DNA of 64,000 nt from UBA6163 sp041753075 (lineage in GTDB: Bacteria > Planctomycetota > Planctomycetia > Pirellulales > Pirellulaceae), in the NCBI GenBank assembly GCA_041753075.1, contig JBGSVE010000115.1, positions 116,925-180,924 of the forward strand, read 5' to 3'. The notes beneath the pieces were generated by a model. The model searched no databases. It was not told the origin of the DNA and saw only the letters and a list, made by a program, of their open reading frames with translations. Below, piece by piece: positions 27,048 to 36,176 of this stretch. Each line of letters starts with the position of its first letter. Within the stretch, counting starts at the first letter, position 1. The translations under genes and the position numbers were made by a program.

Positions 27048-28613
27048 ATGAGTATCGCTGACGATTCGCCCGGCGTCGCCCCCAACGCCAAACGCCTGTT
27101 ATGGGCTGGCTTCACCGCGATCCTTGCCGCCGGTGTCGGGTTTTCCGTCCGCGGTGGTATTCTTGGCCAATGGGCTGAGCAATTCGGATTTACGATGACC
27201 GAATTGGGCGCGATTACCGGCGGCGGTCTGACCGGCTTCGGCATCGTGATTATCATCACCAGTCTGTTCGCCGAATCGATCGGTTACGGCAAATTGATGC
27301 TCGCCGCATTCGCATTGCACTTTGTGTCCGCAGTGGTCACGTTGGCGGCTCCGGCGGCCTTCGACGCTGGCGGCAAGCCGGCGGCTTTTCAATGCTTGTT
27401 CTGGGGCATGTTTATCTTCGCGGTCGGTAACGGCGTCTGCGAAGCGGTCGTCAATCCGTTGACCGCAACGTTGTTTCCTAAGAACAAAACACATTACTTG
27501 AACATTTTGCACGCCGGTTGGCCGGCGGGGCTTGTAATCGGCGGTTTGGCTTCGACGTTCATGGCGGCAACGGTCGATGACGCGGGCAAAATTGTCTCCC
27601 CCGCAGTCGATTGGAAGATCCAGATGTCGTTGTTCCTGGTACCCGTGATCGTCTATGGCGCGATGTTGATGGGCCAAAAATTCCCGCGCTCCGAGGCGGC
27701 TTCGGCGGGGATCAGCACCGGCCAAATGATCGCGTCGGTGCTTACGCCGCTGTTTATCGTGCTGCTACTGATTCAGGCGATGGTCGGTTACGTCGAACTG
27801 GGCACCGACTCGTGGATCGCCAAGATCACCGGTTCGATCATGGCCAGTCCGCAAAAAGGCTTGATGCTGTTTGTTTACACGTCCGCATTGATGTTCGCAC
27901 TTCGATTTGTTGCCGGGCCAATCGTTCATCGCATCTCGCCATTGGGTTTGTTGTTTATCAGTGCTATTTTGGGTGCAATCGGCTTGACGATGCTGGGTAA
28001 CGCGGTCGGTGCGGCAGCGTGCATCATCGCCGCAACGGTTTACGCCTGTGGCAAAACATTTCTGTGGCCAACGATGTTGGCGGTCACATCCGAGCAATTT
28101 CCCAAGGGCGGTGCCGTGGCGATTGGATTGGTCGGCGGCATGGGAATGTTGTCCGCGGGTTTACTTGGCGGGCCGGTGATTGGTTACAAGCAAGATTATT
28201 TCGCCACCAAATCACTCGAAGATAGTTCCGCGGCAACCTACGCGCGCTACGCCGTACTGGAGCCCAAGGGCATGTTGTTCCTGCCTGAGGTCAAAGGCCT
28301 CGACGGCGCCAAGGTCGGCGTGCTCGCTGACAGCGGTAAAGAACTCGCTGATACCGTTGAAAAGCTAAAGAATGACGGCAAAACGGATGCAAACGTCGAT
28401 GCTCTGGCCGCGTGGTGGGCGACGGCCAAAGAGTACAGCAGTGTTGATGATGGCCCCGTGACCACTGCGACGCTCGATGGCGGACGCATGGCACTAAAGT
28501 ACACAGCCGCGGTTCCCGCCACGATGGCGGTGCTGTATCTGCTGCTGATTCTCTACTTCAAGGCCAAAGGGGGTTATCGTCCAGTCGTTTTAGACGAGGA
28601 ATCAATGGTCTAG
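27048..28613 (+). CDS. Major facilitator superfamily transporter (FucP-like)
   Basis: A 521-residue inner-membrane transporter. About eleven hydrophobic segments fall between residues 17 and 385 and one more at about 484-505. The glycine-rich early helices ('ITGGGLTGFGIVIIITSLF') and 'GNGVCEAVVNPLTATLFP' recall the FucP/sugar-symporter branch of MFS; the substrate cannot be named. Unusual is a roughly 100-residue soluble insertion (about 381-480, 'GYKQDYFATKSLEDSSAATY' onward), rich in Ala, Lys and Asp, placed before the last membrane helix. The stop codon TAG at 28611-28613 overlaps the stop codon of the convergent gene within CTAG. No sugar-catabolic genes are adjacent. Confidence 0.85.
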   Translation: MSIADDSPGVAPNAKRLLWAGFTAILAAGVGFSVRGGILGQWAEQFGFTMTELGAITGGGLTGFGIVIIITSLFAESIGYGKLMLAAFALHFVSAVVTLAAPAAFDAGGKPAAFQCLFWGMFIFAVGNGVCEAVVNPLTATLFPKNKTHYLNILHAGWPAGLVIGGLASTFMAATVDDAGKIVSPAVDWKIQMSLFLVPVIVYGAMLMGQKFPRSEAASAGISTGQMIASVLTPLFIVLLLIQAMVGYVELGTDSWIAKITGSIMASPQKGLMLFVYTSALMFALRFVAGPIVHRISPLGLLFISAILGAIGLTMLGNAVGAAACIIAATVYACGKTFLWPTMLAVTSEQFPKGGAVAIGLVGGMGMLSAGLLGGPVIGYKQDYFATKSLEDSSAATYARYAVLEPKGMLFLPEVKGLDGAKVGVLADSGKELADTVEKLKNDGKTDANVDALAAWWATAKEYSSVDDGPVTTATLDGGRMALKYTAAVPATMAVLYLLLILYFKAKGGYRPVVLDEESMV

Positions 28614-29854
28614 CGATTCAGCGCGATGCCGAAGGTTCCACCGACGAATAACGCCTGCTGGTCCGTTCTTGTCGACGGATCGGTCAGGCGGCCGCGCCAC
28701 AATCCCTGGGCAATGTCAATCAGTTGGAAACCGCCACGCAGTTCAATCATCTTGGTAATTTGGTAGCTGACCTCAGCCCGAGCGTCGAAGCCAAACACAA
28801 ATTCCTGGTTGTCACGGATCAAGGGCCGCGTGTTGTTGATGAAATATCCCAACACATCGTCTCCCGTCGTGACCGTTGTTCCACCGTAGTAGGTTGTTTC
28901 CTCGGTCGTTTGCAACGTGTTGCACTGGAAGTTAGCCATCGCAAAGGTGCGCATCTCAGCCGAATAACGGAATCTGTCTTGGAACTTGAAGTAGCGAAAC
29001 CCTAGCTGCGCCCCGAACATGTCGTTTTGGGCCCGAGATTTTTCTGTCGTAACAATTTCGGCGGCCCCGGGAGCAAGCGCACCGGTGGGGTCGCTAAACA
29101 GTCCCGCGTCGTAGTCCATGCGCTGGAAAAGATCGTCGAATTTCATATAGCGAAAACCGACCATCGGCTCCAGCATGCCGCCATAATGGTACGGCTCCAA
29201 TCGCCATGTCTTGTTCAACTCGAAGCTGTCGAAGTCAATCACGTTTTGGCTGTTGCGGATGGCCGCGAAGCGGGTGTTGAAGCCTGGATTGTTGCGATCG
29301 GTTCGCGGGACGATAAGTCCGAATCTCGGCTCGACAGTGCCGCCACCGGTCAGTTGATCCAAATTGAGCCGGTTCAGCCGTTCGCGATCAAATCCCTCGA
29401 ACTTTCCTGGTCCTGACATGTCTATGTAGGACATCAACCAGCCGCTGTCTTCACGCAGCATATAGCCGATGTCGTAACGATTGCCCCAACCGCTGTCGAG
29501 TTTACTTTCATCGGGACCGCCCTCGGGACGCGACGCGTAGAGGTTCAGCCGGTCGTAGGTCGCAAACCAACCGCGATTGGCCCGCTTTTTGGGCTTGATA
29601 TCCTCGAAGTCGGCCTGATAAATCGGTTCGAACCAGCGAAAATCAGGATCGAAAGCAAACGGATCCTGAAACGGTGTGTGGCTGCTCAACTGGTCCTGCG
29701 CGGAACAGTCATCAACCAACAACACTTGCGTCGATCCAGAGATCGATGCAGCCATCGCCAACGATCGCAGTGCCAACCGCGATGTGGTGATTCCGTGTGC
29801 TCGCAAATTGTTGACTCGCGATGTGATCGCAAGTGCCAGTTTCCGTACCGACAT
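28610..29854 (-). CDS. Putative outer-membrane beta-barrel protein (BBP7-like)
   Basis: About 414 residues. Alternating hydrophobic/polar strands with many aromatic residues ('GGMLEPMVGFRYMKFDDLFQ', 'MFGAQLGFRYFKFQDRFRYS', 'EFVFGFDARAEVSYQ') and a C-terminal strand ending 'FVGGTFGIALNR' indicate a beta-barrel. The pattern fits the putative planctomycete beta-barrel porin 7 family, recognised by style and not by search. The N-terminal 55 residues contain a long, atypical hydrophobic leader ('SLAMAASISGSTQVLLV'). The ATG at 29854 is preceded by GGTGG; an in-frame GTG is four codons upstream. It is convergent with the MFS gene, the two stop codons sharing CTAG. Pore function is inference. Confidence 0.65.
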   Translation of the reverse strand: MSVRKLALAITSRVNNLRAHGITTSRLALRSLAMAASISGSTQVLLVDDCSAQDQLSSHTPFQDPFAFDPDFRWFEPIYQADFEDIKPKKRANRGWFATYDRLNLYASRPEGGPDESKLDSGWGNRYDIGYMLREDSGWLMSYIDMSGPGKFEGFDRERLNRLNLDQLTGGGTVEPRFGLIVPRTDRNNPGFNTRFAAIRNSQNVIDFDSFELNKTWRLEPYHYGGMLEPMVGFRYMKFDDLFQRMDYDAGLFSDPTGALAPGAAEIVTTEKSRAQNDMFGAQLGFRYFKFQDRFRYSAEMRTFAMANFQCNTLQTTEETTYYGGTTVTTGDDVLGYFINNTRPLIRDNQEFVFGFDARAEVSYQITKMIELRGGFQLIDIAQGLWRGRLTDPSTRTDQQALFVGGTFGIALNR

Positions 29855-30554
29855 GGTTGTTTCCACCGTTGTTCGTTCGTTCTATGGCGAAACCGGTCGC
29901 CGTCAATGCCGCCACGTCAACCGACCAACGTCAATTGACCCATCCCCAAGATTCATCGATTTTCTTTGCAACCTGCGTTTCCAGCAACCAAAACGGCTGC
30001 TCTCACATCGTTTCGTCGCGCCGGAAAATCGGGTTGTGCCGGTAGTATCGGTCGGTCTGGTGCGGCGGGATGAACTTTGTTTGCCGGTGTCAACCCTAAA
30101 ATCGATACAGATTATCCCTGGCCACGCCATTCCACTGACCAAAATGGAAAACTGCGGCAACTAGGTCGACTGCCGTAGTTCCAAAATCCTCAACGAACAC
30201 CCCTCGAGGGTGATAGCGGCGTTCCGAAAGGGGAATACAATAAAGCACGCAATTTTGGTTGAACCGACCGCCGTGGAAGAATCACTGGTGAAGCTGGTCC
30301 GCATTACGCGGGTTGGTAGTGAAGTCACGGTCGGTCGCAAATGGGGGTCTCCGGGGCTAGGTTGGCAAACACATTGTGGCTGCTGGCGTAGGGGCACACT
30401 CGGAGATCGCCTTTTTCTTTTCTGCCAGCCAGGGTGAATCATGCCTATTGGCTGCCGCGTAGCCAATGATTTGCCGATAACAGCGACAAATAGAGCCCGC
30501 TCGTTGGTTTGCCGGGACTGTTCATCTACCCAGAACCGGCGTTAATCTTCATCC
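29855..30554. other. 700-bp gap without a supported gene
   Basis: This spacer precedes both the beta-barrel gene (minus) and the FkbM-like gene (plus). Several short frames cross it, but none has a ribosome-binding site or protein-like composition I can defend. A small palindrome, CACCCCTCGAGGGTG, lies near 30197. Nothing else was recognised; a leader RNA or a small gene below my detection remains possible. Confidence 0.4.
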
Positions 30555-31487
30555 ATGGCTAATCACTTCCCCACGCCGGCGCGGTTAAAGAACCTACTGC
30601 TGTCCTTAGCTGGCCTGCCCGCCGAAGTTGAACGGCTGCAGCTACAGGTCGGCGACCTGCAGGCACGCATCGCACAATTGTCGAATTCCGCTCGGCCCTT
30701 TCCCGACGATGAATTTCGCGTCTTTTCGCAATTCGGCGACGATGGGCTGATTCAATCCCTGGTCCGCCGGATCCCGTCGATTCCCAATAGCTTCATCGAG
30801 TTTGGCATCGAGGACTATACCGAATCGAACACGCGGTTTTTGCTCCAGCACGGCAATTGGCGCGGACTTGTGATCGATGCTTCGCAGAAATACATCGACG
30901 AATTGAAGCAGCGTGCGATTTACTGGCGGCATGATTTGTCGGCGATCTGCTCGTTTATCACCGCCGAAAACATCAATTCGATGGTCAAACAAGCCGGCTT
31001 CGAGGGCGACCTGGGGATTCTCAGTATCGACATCGACGGCAATGACTATTGGATTTGGCAAGCCATGACCACGATTCGGCCGTACATCGTGATCGCTGAA
31101 TACAACGCGGTGTTTGGTTGTGAACGCGCGGTCAGCGTTCCCTACGACGCCGCGTTTACGCGCACCGCCGCCCATCATTCCAATCTGTATTGGGGATGTT
31201 CGCTGCCCGCGCTGGTTTATTTGGCGAAGCAAAAAGGCTACAAGCTGGTTGGTTGCAACCAAGCGGGAAACAACGCCTATTTTGTCCGCAGCGAAATCAC
31301 CCAGTTGCCCGCAGCGGATGTTCAAGCTGCTTTCGTGGACAGCAAGTATCGTGAGTCTCGCGACCCGTCCGGCGGCTTGACTTATCTCAACGGTCAGCAA
31401 CGACTCGACGCAATCGCCACAATGTCAGTGGTCGATGTGACGACAAACCAAACTGTGGCGTGTTCAGCATTAGCCGGACAGCGGTAA
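30555..31487 (+). CDS. FkbM-like / SAM-dependent methyltransferase-fold protein
   Basis: A 310-residue cytoplasmic protein. A short coiled coil (about residues 22-45, 'EVERLQLQVGDLQARIAQL') precedes a Rossmann-like domain. 'FIEFGIEDYTESNTRFLL' and 'GLVIDASQKY' resemble the SAM-binding motif I/II region of FkbM-type proteins, and 'LGILSIDIDGNDYWIWQAM' matches the later conserved block of that family. Such proteins often O-methylate sugars or accompany surface-glycan loci, which suits the genes that follow at 33-41 kb. The canonical GxGxG is replaced by FGIEDY, so catalysis is not assured. The ATG at 30555 is the only good start. Confidence 0.65.
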   Translation: MANHFPTPARLKNLLLSLAGLPAEVERLQLQVGDLQARIAQLSNSARPFPDDEFRVFSQFGDDGLIQSLVRRIPSIPNSFIEFGIEDYTESNTRFLLQHGNWRGLVIDASQKYIDELKQRAIYWRHDLSAICSFITAENINSMVKQAGFEGDLGILSIDIDGNDYWIWQAMTTIRPYIVIAEYNAVFGCERAVSVPYDAAFTRTAAHHSNLYWGCSLPALVYLAKQKGYKLVGCNQAGNNAYFVRSEITQLPAADVQAAFVDSKYRESRDPSGGLTYLNGQQRLDAIATMSVVDVTTNQTVACSALAGQR

Positions 31488-31494
31488 CCCCCAA

Positions 31495-33186
31495 TCAAAG
31501 ACCGTCATCCAAAAACACATAGCTTGGATTGATCGACAAGTACCAATCCTGCCAATCTTTTTGCGCCTTGCGCACTTCGTCGGGCTTCGGCTTGGCTGGC
31601 ATGCCAACGCCGTCAAACTTTCGGCTAATAAAACACAAGCCATCGTTCGCATAATTCTTGACCGGACCATCGGGATCACTGAGCGCGAAGATCAAGGCCG
31701 GCACGACGCGCAGCTCCTCGCTCTGGCCCAGCAACCGCGCCGCCACGCGACGCGCCTGCCATGATTGGCTGCCGCGAACCAGCCGTTCCAGGCGATCAAG
31801 TTGAACCCGTCTGGTGCCGGGATCTATCGATAACTTGAGGTCCTCGGGAATCGAACTGGTGTCGACTTTATTGGCGTCGTCGCCGTCCAGCAGCCCAAGT
31901 AATTGGTCCACGGATGCGGCCGCCGGTTCGCCCTTAATTTGAGTGCCAACGACAGAGAGCTTTGTCGTATCCTTCGGCAATCCATAACCGCCAGCCAAAT
32001 TACCACGATTGACCTGATCAATGGCCTTTTGGGTGCTGCGAATCAAAAACAGCACCGCAAATGCCGTATTGACGGAACTGGTCATGTGGCTGCCCTGCGT
32101 CCAACCACCGTTTGCGTTTTGAATCGGCTTCAAATATTCGACGCCGCGATTATACCAATCAGGACTTGGATCTTTCGTGCTTTGAAACGCGCTTTCCAAA
32201 AAGCTCTCATAACGCTCAACGGTGTACAATTGATAGTAAGGCCATTCAGTTCTTTCCGCCCCTGGGATTTCCGAGTTGTTGGCGAGATAGGATTTGAGCA
32301 CTTCGAGCGATTGAATCAGCGGCTCGGTGGGAATCTTTGGCAGCCGAGATCGCTCGCGCTCGTCCATTTGCAGCCTAATAGCTTTGGGCATGCCATCAAT
32401 TTTTGGATCGTCCAGCGTCGTGCTTCCCCACAGTCGTAAAACGTCACCGGCAATCAACACCGCGCTGCCACCGGCAACGGCCATCGACGTGGTGACCGTG
32501 GGTTGCTTGATCCGCTTGGGGCCCGGCGGAATATCCTCGCTGTGGTATGGCCAACCGCCATCAATATCTTGCACGCGAAGCAGCCAGGACGCCGTCCGCG
32601 GAATCCCTGGGTAATCGATCGGCACACCGGCACGATCGCACGTCCATAAGCCGAGCAGAGCATACTGCGTTTGAGACGTATCGCCGGTCGTAAATCCCTT
32701 GTAACAATACGATCCGCTAGGTTGCTGAGCACGCTTGAAATAGGCTGCAACCTGTTCCAATTCTTTGCGGTATTTGACTTTATCCACGTCGGCCAACAAC
32801 ATCGCCGTTACACCTGCGTTGTAATTCGTGGTTGTGATGTTTCCACCTGGGTCGGTGCCAGAAAGACCCTGAGCAATTTTTACCGCCGATTCGATTCCGC
32901 GTTTAACGACTGCGCTGTCTTCGTCGTGCTCAACCTTGAAATGCGCATATCCAGCCAACACGTATTCGCCCCAACCGCCGTTGAATGGCCGTCCGACTTC
33001 GTAATGCGTCGGGTCCGCCATCGCTTGTTCAAGGTGTTTGACGCCGCGATTGACCATCGCTTGAACCACTTCGTCATCGGGCGTGTACGAAAATGCAAAC
33101 GTTGACGTAAGCATCATCGGCACGATGACGGACAAGACCCGCCGGCAAGCAACTGCATTGCGGTGAAGACGAGAAAAGGCAGCCAC
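31495..33186 (-). CDS. Secreted prenyltransferase/squalene-cyclase-repeat protein
   Basis: A 563-residue protein starting at GTG 33186, preceded by GAGG at good spacing. Upstream in-frame starts reach into the divergent ABC gene and are rejected. The signal peptide ends near 'MLTSTFAFSYT'. The body shows alpha/alpha-toroid repeats of the terpenoid cyclase/prenyltransferase type, such as 'QDIDGGWPYH', 'QQPSGSYCYKG', 'IQNANGGWTQGSHMTSSVNT' and 'FNGGWGEYVLAGYAHF'. The C-terminus has a HEAT-like segment ('RRVAARLLGQSEELRVVPAL'). I see no DxDD or DCTAE catalytic motif, so it is probably not a true cyclase. Related planctomycete proteins are common and their function is unknown. It ends seven bases after the convergent FkbM-like gene. 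Confidence 0.78.
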   Translation of the reverse strand: MAAFSRLHRNAVACRRVLSVIVPMMLTSTFAFSYTPDDEVVQAMVNRGVKHLEQAMADPTHYEVGRPFNGGWGEYVLAGYAHFKVEHDEDSAVVKRGIESAVKIAQGLSGTDPGGNITTTNYNAGVTAMLLADVDKVKYRKELEQVAAYFKRAQQPSGSYCYKGFTTGDTSQTQYALLGLWTCDRAGVPIDYPGIPRTASWLLRVQDIDGGWPYHSEDIPPGPKRIKQPTVTTSMAVAGGSAVLIAGDVLRLWGSTTLDDPKIDGMPKAIRLQMDERERSRLPKIPTEPLIQSLEVLKSYLANNSEIPGAERTEWPYYQLYTVERYESFLESAFQSTKDPSPDWYNRGVEYLKPIQNANGGWTQGSHMTSSVNTAFAVLFLIRSTQKAIDQVNRGNLAGGYGLPKDTTKLSVVGTQIKGEPAAASVDQLLGLLDGDDANKVDTSSIPEDLKLSIDPGTRRVQLDRLERLVRGSQSWQARRVAARLLGQSEELRVVPALIFALSDPDGPVKNYANDGLCFISRKFDGVGMPAKPKPDEVRKAQKDWQDWYLSINPSYVFLDDGL

Positions 33187-33385
33187 AGTGAACCTCGGAT
33201 AAACGAATGATGCGGTGCAATCCAACTCTAGTTTACACGATTCTCGGGTCGATGAAAAACCGAATTGCCCGGCGACGGTTGAGCACTCGGCACAGTGCGC
33301 CCGCGCAAGCAAGTCGGCTGCATCATGACAAACACTCGTGTATGATTTAAGGTTCTGTTCTGGTCTGACTCGGCTCAACTCTAGT

Positions 33386-34216
33386 ATGCGTGACGAACTT
33401 ACCTATTTCGGTGCTCGCAACGACTGGCAGCTCATTGACCTTCGCGAGTTGTGGAAGTTTCGCGAGTTGATTTGGGCGTTTGGTTTTCGCGATCTGAAGG
33501 TGCGCTATCGCCAAGCCGTCGTCGGCATCGCCTGGGCGGTGATTCAGCCGGTAATGACGATCATTGTGTTCGGCGTGCTGTTTTCCGTTATGCACGGCAA
33601 ACCGACATCCGGCGAGGTGCCCTACGCCGTCACTGGCTTATGTGGCCTGGTGCCATGGCAATTTTTTGCCGCCGCCGTTTCGCAGGCAACCCTGTCGATT
33701 GCTTCGAACAGCGATCTGCTCAAGAAAGTGTATTTTCCCAGGGTGGTCTTGCCGCTCTCGGCGTTCGTTCCGGCGCTGGTTGATTTCGCGGTCGCGCTGG
33801 TCTTGCTTGTAGTGGTGATGGCCTATTTTGCCGTTCTGCCGAGTTGGCAAATCGTTTTCCTGCCGCTGCTGATCGTTGCCACCCTCGCCTGCGCCGCCGC
33901 ATTCGCGCTATGGCTTTCGGCGCTCAACGGAATCTATCGCGACGTGCAGTTCGCGTTACCGTTCCTGTTGCAACTGGGAATGATGATTTGCCCCGTGGTC
34001 TACGAAACCGATGCGGTCATTCCGCCGGCTTGGCAACCAATTTATTACCTCAACCCCTTGGCTGGACTGATCCAGTGTTACCGCGCCGTCTTGATCGGCT
34101 CGCCCTTTCCCAGCGCCGCATCATTGGCGATATCCTCGTTCGCGGTGACGGCAGTGTTCTTCGGCGGCATGCTGTACTTCCGCAGAATGGAGCGGCACTT
34201 CGCCGACCTGAGTTGA
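33386..34216 (+). CDS. wzm: ABC-2 type polysaccharide exporter, permease
   Basis: A 276-residue inner-membrane permease of the Wzm/TagG type. 'LREL(W)KFRELIWAFGFRDLKVRYRQ' is the conserved cytoplasmic N-terminus ending in the coupling-helix RY(R/K) motif, given here in part. About six membrane helices follow, with the family's 'LNGIYRDVQFALPFLLQLGMM' and 'YYLNPLAGLIQCYRAVL' segments. It exports a lipid-linked glycan with its ATPase partner. The ATG at 33386 fits the family length; an upstream in-frame GTG would only add 16 unconserved residues. Its stop TGA overlaps the TTG start of the next gene (TTGA), so the two are translationally coupled. Confidence 0.9.
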   Translation: MRDELTYFGARNDWQLIDLRELWKFRELIWAFGFRDLKVRYRQAVVGIAWAVIQPVMTIIVFGVLFSVMHGKPTSGEVPYAVTGLCGLVPWQFFAAAVSQATLSIASNSDLLKKVYFPRVVLPLSAFVPALVDFAVALVLLVVVMAYFAVLPSWQIVFLPLLIVATLACAAAFALWLSALNGIYRDVQFALPFLLQLGMMICPVVYETDAVIPPAWQPIYYLNPLAGLIQCYRAVLIGSPFPSAASLAISSFAVTAVFFGGMLYFRRMERHFADLS

Positions 34217-35556
34217 GTCTCATCGCGATTCGGGCCGAACAGCTCAGTAAGCAATACTTCATTGGATCGAAAGACAATCCCGCCTACGGCCGATTGTCCG
34301 AGGCCGTTGTCGGCTTACCCAAGAAACTGATTCAATCAACCCAGCGCTGGTTGTTACCACGGGGTCACGCGGCCGTTGCGCGGGCAACTTCCAATCACAA
34401 AGCAACACAGTTCTGGGCGCTCAAAGACATCGACTTTGAAGTCCGGCAAGGTGACGTCGTCGGCATCGTCGGGCGCAACGGTGCGGGAAAAAGTACGTTA
34501 CTTAAAATCCTTTCGCGGATCACTGAACCCACCTCAGGCCGCTTCGGAATCACAGGCCGCGTCGCCAGTCTTCTCGAAGTTGGCACCGGCTTCCATCCCG
34601 AATTAACGGGTCGCGAAAACATCTATGTCAGCGGTGTGATTCTCGGCATGACTCGCACCGAGATCAAAAAACGGTTTGATCGAATCGTCGAATTTTCGGG
34701 TGTCGAGAAATTCTTGGACACTCCGGTCAAACGCTATTCCAGCGGCATGCAAGTACGACTCGGCTTTGCCGTTGCGGCACACTTAGAGTCCGAAATTTTG
34801 ATCATTGACGAAGTCCTCGCCGTCGGCGACGCGCAATTTCAAAAGAAATGTCTTGGTCAATTAAGCACCGTGGCCGAAAGTGGCCGCACCGTTGTTTTTG
34901 TCAGCCACAATCTCACCGCCGTCAACGCCTTGTGCGACTCGGCTCTCTGGATTGAAGCGGGTCGATTGGTTGCCACCGGTCCCACGGCTGAAATCACCAG
35001 CCAATACTTATCACGCAGCACGGAGCAACTGCTTGAACAATCATGGCCGGACCCAACGGCAGCCCCAGGCACTGCGGCAGTCAAGCTAAAGCGAATTGCC
35101 GTTCACTCCAGCAGCACCGACGGTCGCCATTTTGTGCTCGGCAGCGCCTTGAGACTGGAGATTGAATTTTGGACCATGACGGCGGGATTAACACTCAATC
35201 CGAGCATCGTCTTGCAAACCGCCGATGGCACGCCCGTTCTCAATACGGTTCCGCAATTCGAAGGCACGCTGTTGGATAAGCCATTGGAAACCGGGTTGTA
35301 TCAGTGTACATGTGAGATTCCTGCAGGCTTATTGAACGATACGCTGTACCGAGTCCAACTTTATATGATTCGCAATCAAAGTGTGGCCGAATGGCGATTG
35401 GATGATCTGCTGTGTTTCGAAATATCAGACGACCAGCCACGATCGGCTTGGTTCGGCAAGTGGATCGGGACCGTCAGGCCGAACCTGCAATGGCAAACGG
35501 TACGCCTGGGTCAGTTACCACAGTCAACCTCGGCGGATGGAACTCATGCTCAATAA
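34213..35556 (+). CDS. wzt: ABC-2 type polysaccharide exporter, ATPase with C-terminal carbohydrate-binding domain
   Basis: 447 residues from the TTG at 34213. The ATPase domain (about 1-290) has Walker A 'GRNGAGKST' (87-95), signature 'YSSGMQVRLG' (175-184), Walker B 'ILIIDE' (195-200) and H-loop 'VSHN'. A beta-rich C-terminal domain (about 310-440) resembles the Wzt-C glycan-recognition domain, implying recognition of a modified, capped polymer. This fits the methyltransferase gene that follows immediately. A frame extending upstream into the permease gene is rejected because it has no conserved residues. The TTGA overlap with the permease stop supports this start despite the rare TTG. Confidence 0.9.
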   Translation: MSLIAIRAEQLSKQYFIGSKDNPAYGRLSEAVVGLPKKLIQSTQRWLLPRGHAAVARATSNHKATQFWALKDIDFEVRQGDVVGIVGRNGAGKSTLLKILSRITEPTSGRFGITGRVASLLEVGTGFHPELTGRENIYVSGVILGMTRTEIKKRFDRIVEFSGVEKFLDTPVKRYSSGMQVRLGFAVAAHLESEILIIDEVLAVGDAQFQKKCLGQLSTVAESGRTVVFVSHNLTAVNALCDSALWIEAGRLVATGPTAEITSQYLSRSTEQLLEQSWPDPTAAPGTAAVKLKRIAVHSSSTDGRHFVLGSALRLEIEFWTMTAGLTLNPSIVLQTADGTPVLNTVPQFEGTLLDKPLETGLYQCTCEIPAGLLNDTLYRVQLYMIRNQSVAEWRLDDLLCFEISDDQPRSAWFGKWIGTVRPNLQWQTVRLGQLPQSTSADGTHAQ

Positions 35557-36172
35557 ATTAAAGCGCCTTGTTTCAAGCGTTGCGGCGCAGCAACGCCACT
35601 CGGCAGCCGTGCGGAAATTAAGCGGCAAACCACGGCCTCTGATGCTGCATATCGGATGTGGACAAATCCATTTTCCCGGCTGGGTGCATCTTGACGCCGA
35701 TAAATCATTGCCGCACTCCGACGCCGTCTGGCAGTCCGATGATGGAATACCTTGCGAAACGGGTGCCTGTAGGTTTATTTACAATGAACATTTTCTGGAG
35801 CACTTGAGTGTCAGCCAAGGACTCTTCTTCTTGCGCGAATGCCGACGCGTGCTCATGCCAACGGGCGTTCTGCGGATTGGTATGCCCGACATGAACGAAT
35901 TCATAAGGCAGTATTGGGAGAAGGATTGGGACCAACAACCCTGGCTGAAGAAATATGGTTACACGCGGATCGAGACCGGTTGTGAAATGGTCAACACCGT
36001 GTTTCGTGATTGGGGCCACCTGTGGGTTTACGATCACGAGGAACTTCATCGACGGCTAGCCGAAGCTGGGTTCACCACGATTCGTGACATGAAACCAAAT
36101 CAAAGCGATTTCCCTGAGTTGCAAAATCGCGAAAGCCGTTTTGAGACCACGCTCATTTGCGAGGCATCCTAA
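35546..36172 (+). CDS. SAM-dependent methyltransferase (class I)
   Basis: About 208 residues. 'LMLHIGCGQIHFPGWVHLDA' holds SAM motif I (HIGCG, about 35-39) and the acidic residue after strand 2. 'FIYNEHFLEHL' and 'RECRRVLMPTGVLRIGMPD' are typical of methyltransferases in polysaccharide loci. It probably methylates a sugar residue, perhaps the terminating cap recognised by the adjacent Wzt C-terminal domain (inference). The start is uncertain: ATG 35546 overlaps the wzt stop by 11 nt and ATG 35537 by 20 nt. It runs four bases from the next gene, so co-transcription is very likely. Confidence 0.82.
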   Translation: MLNKLKRLVSSVAAQQRHSAAVRKLSGKPRPLMLHIGCGQIHFPGWVHLDADKSLPHSDAVWQSDDGIPCETGACRFIYNEHFLEHLSVSQGLFFLRECRRVLMPTGVLRIGMPDMNEFIRQYWEKDWDQQPWLKKYGYTRIETGCEMVNTVFRDWGHLWVYDHEELHRRLAEAGFTTIRDMKPNQSDFPELQNRESRFETTLICEAS

Positions 36173-36176
36173 ACAA

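Noticed and set aside
33187..33378. N-terminal extension of the cyclase-fold protein by 64 residues
   Set aside because: It has no conserved features, reaches the divergent ABC-gene start, and hides a good signal peptide that begins at the GTG with a GAGG ribosome-binding site.
33844..34212. Upstream extension of wzt into wzm
   Set aside because: The frame there is a shadow of the permease gene; the TTG overlapping the permease stop fits the family start.
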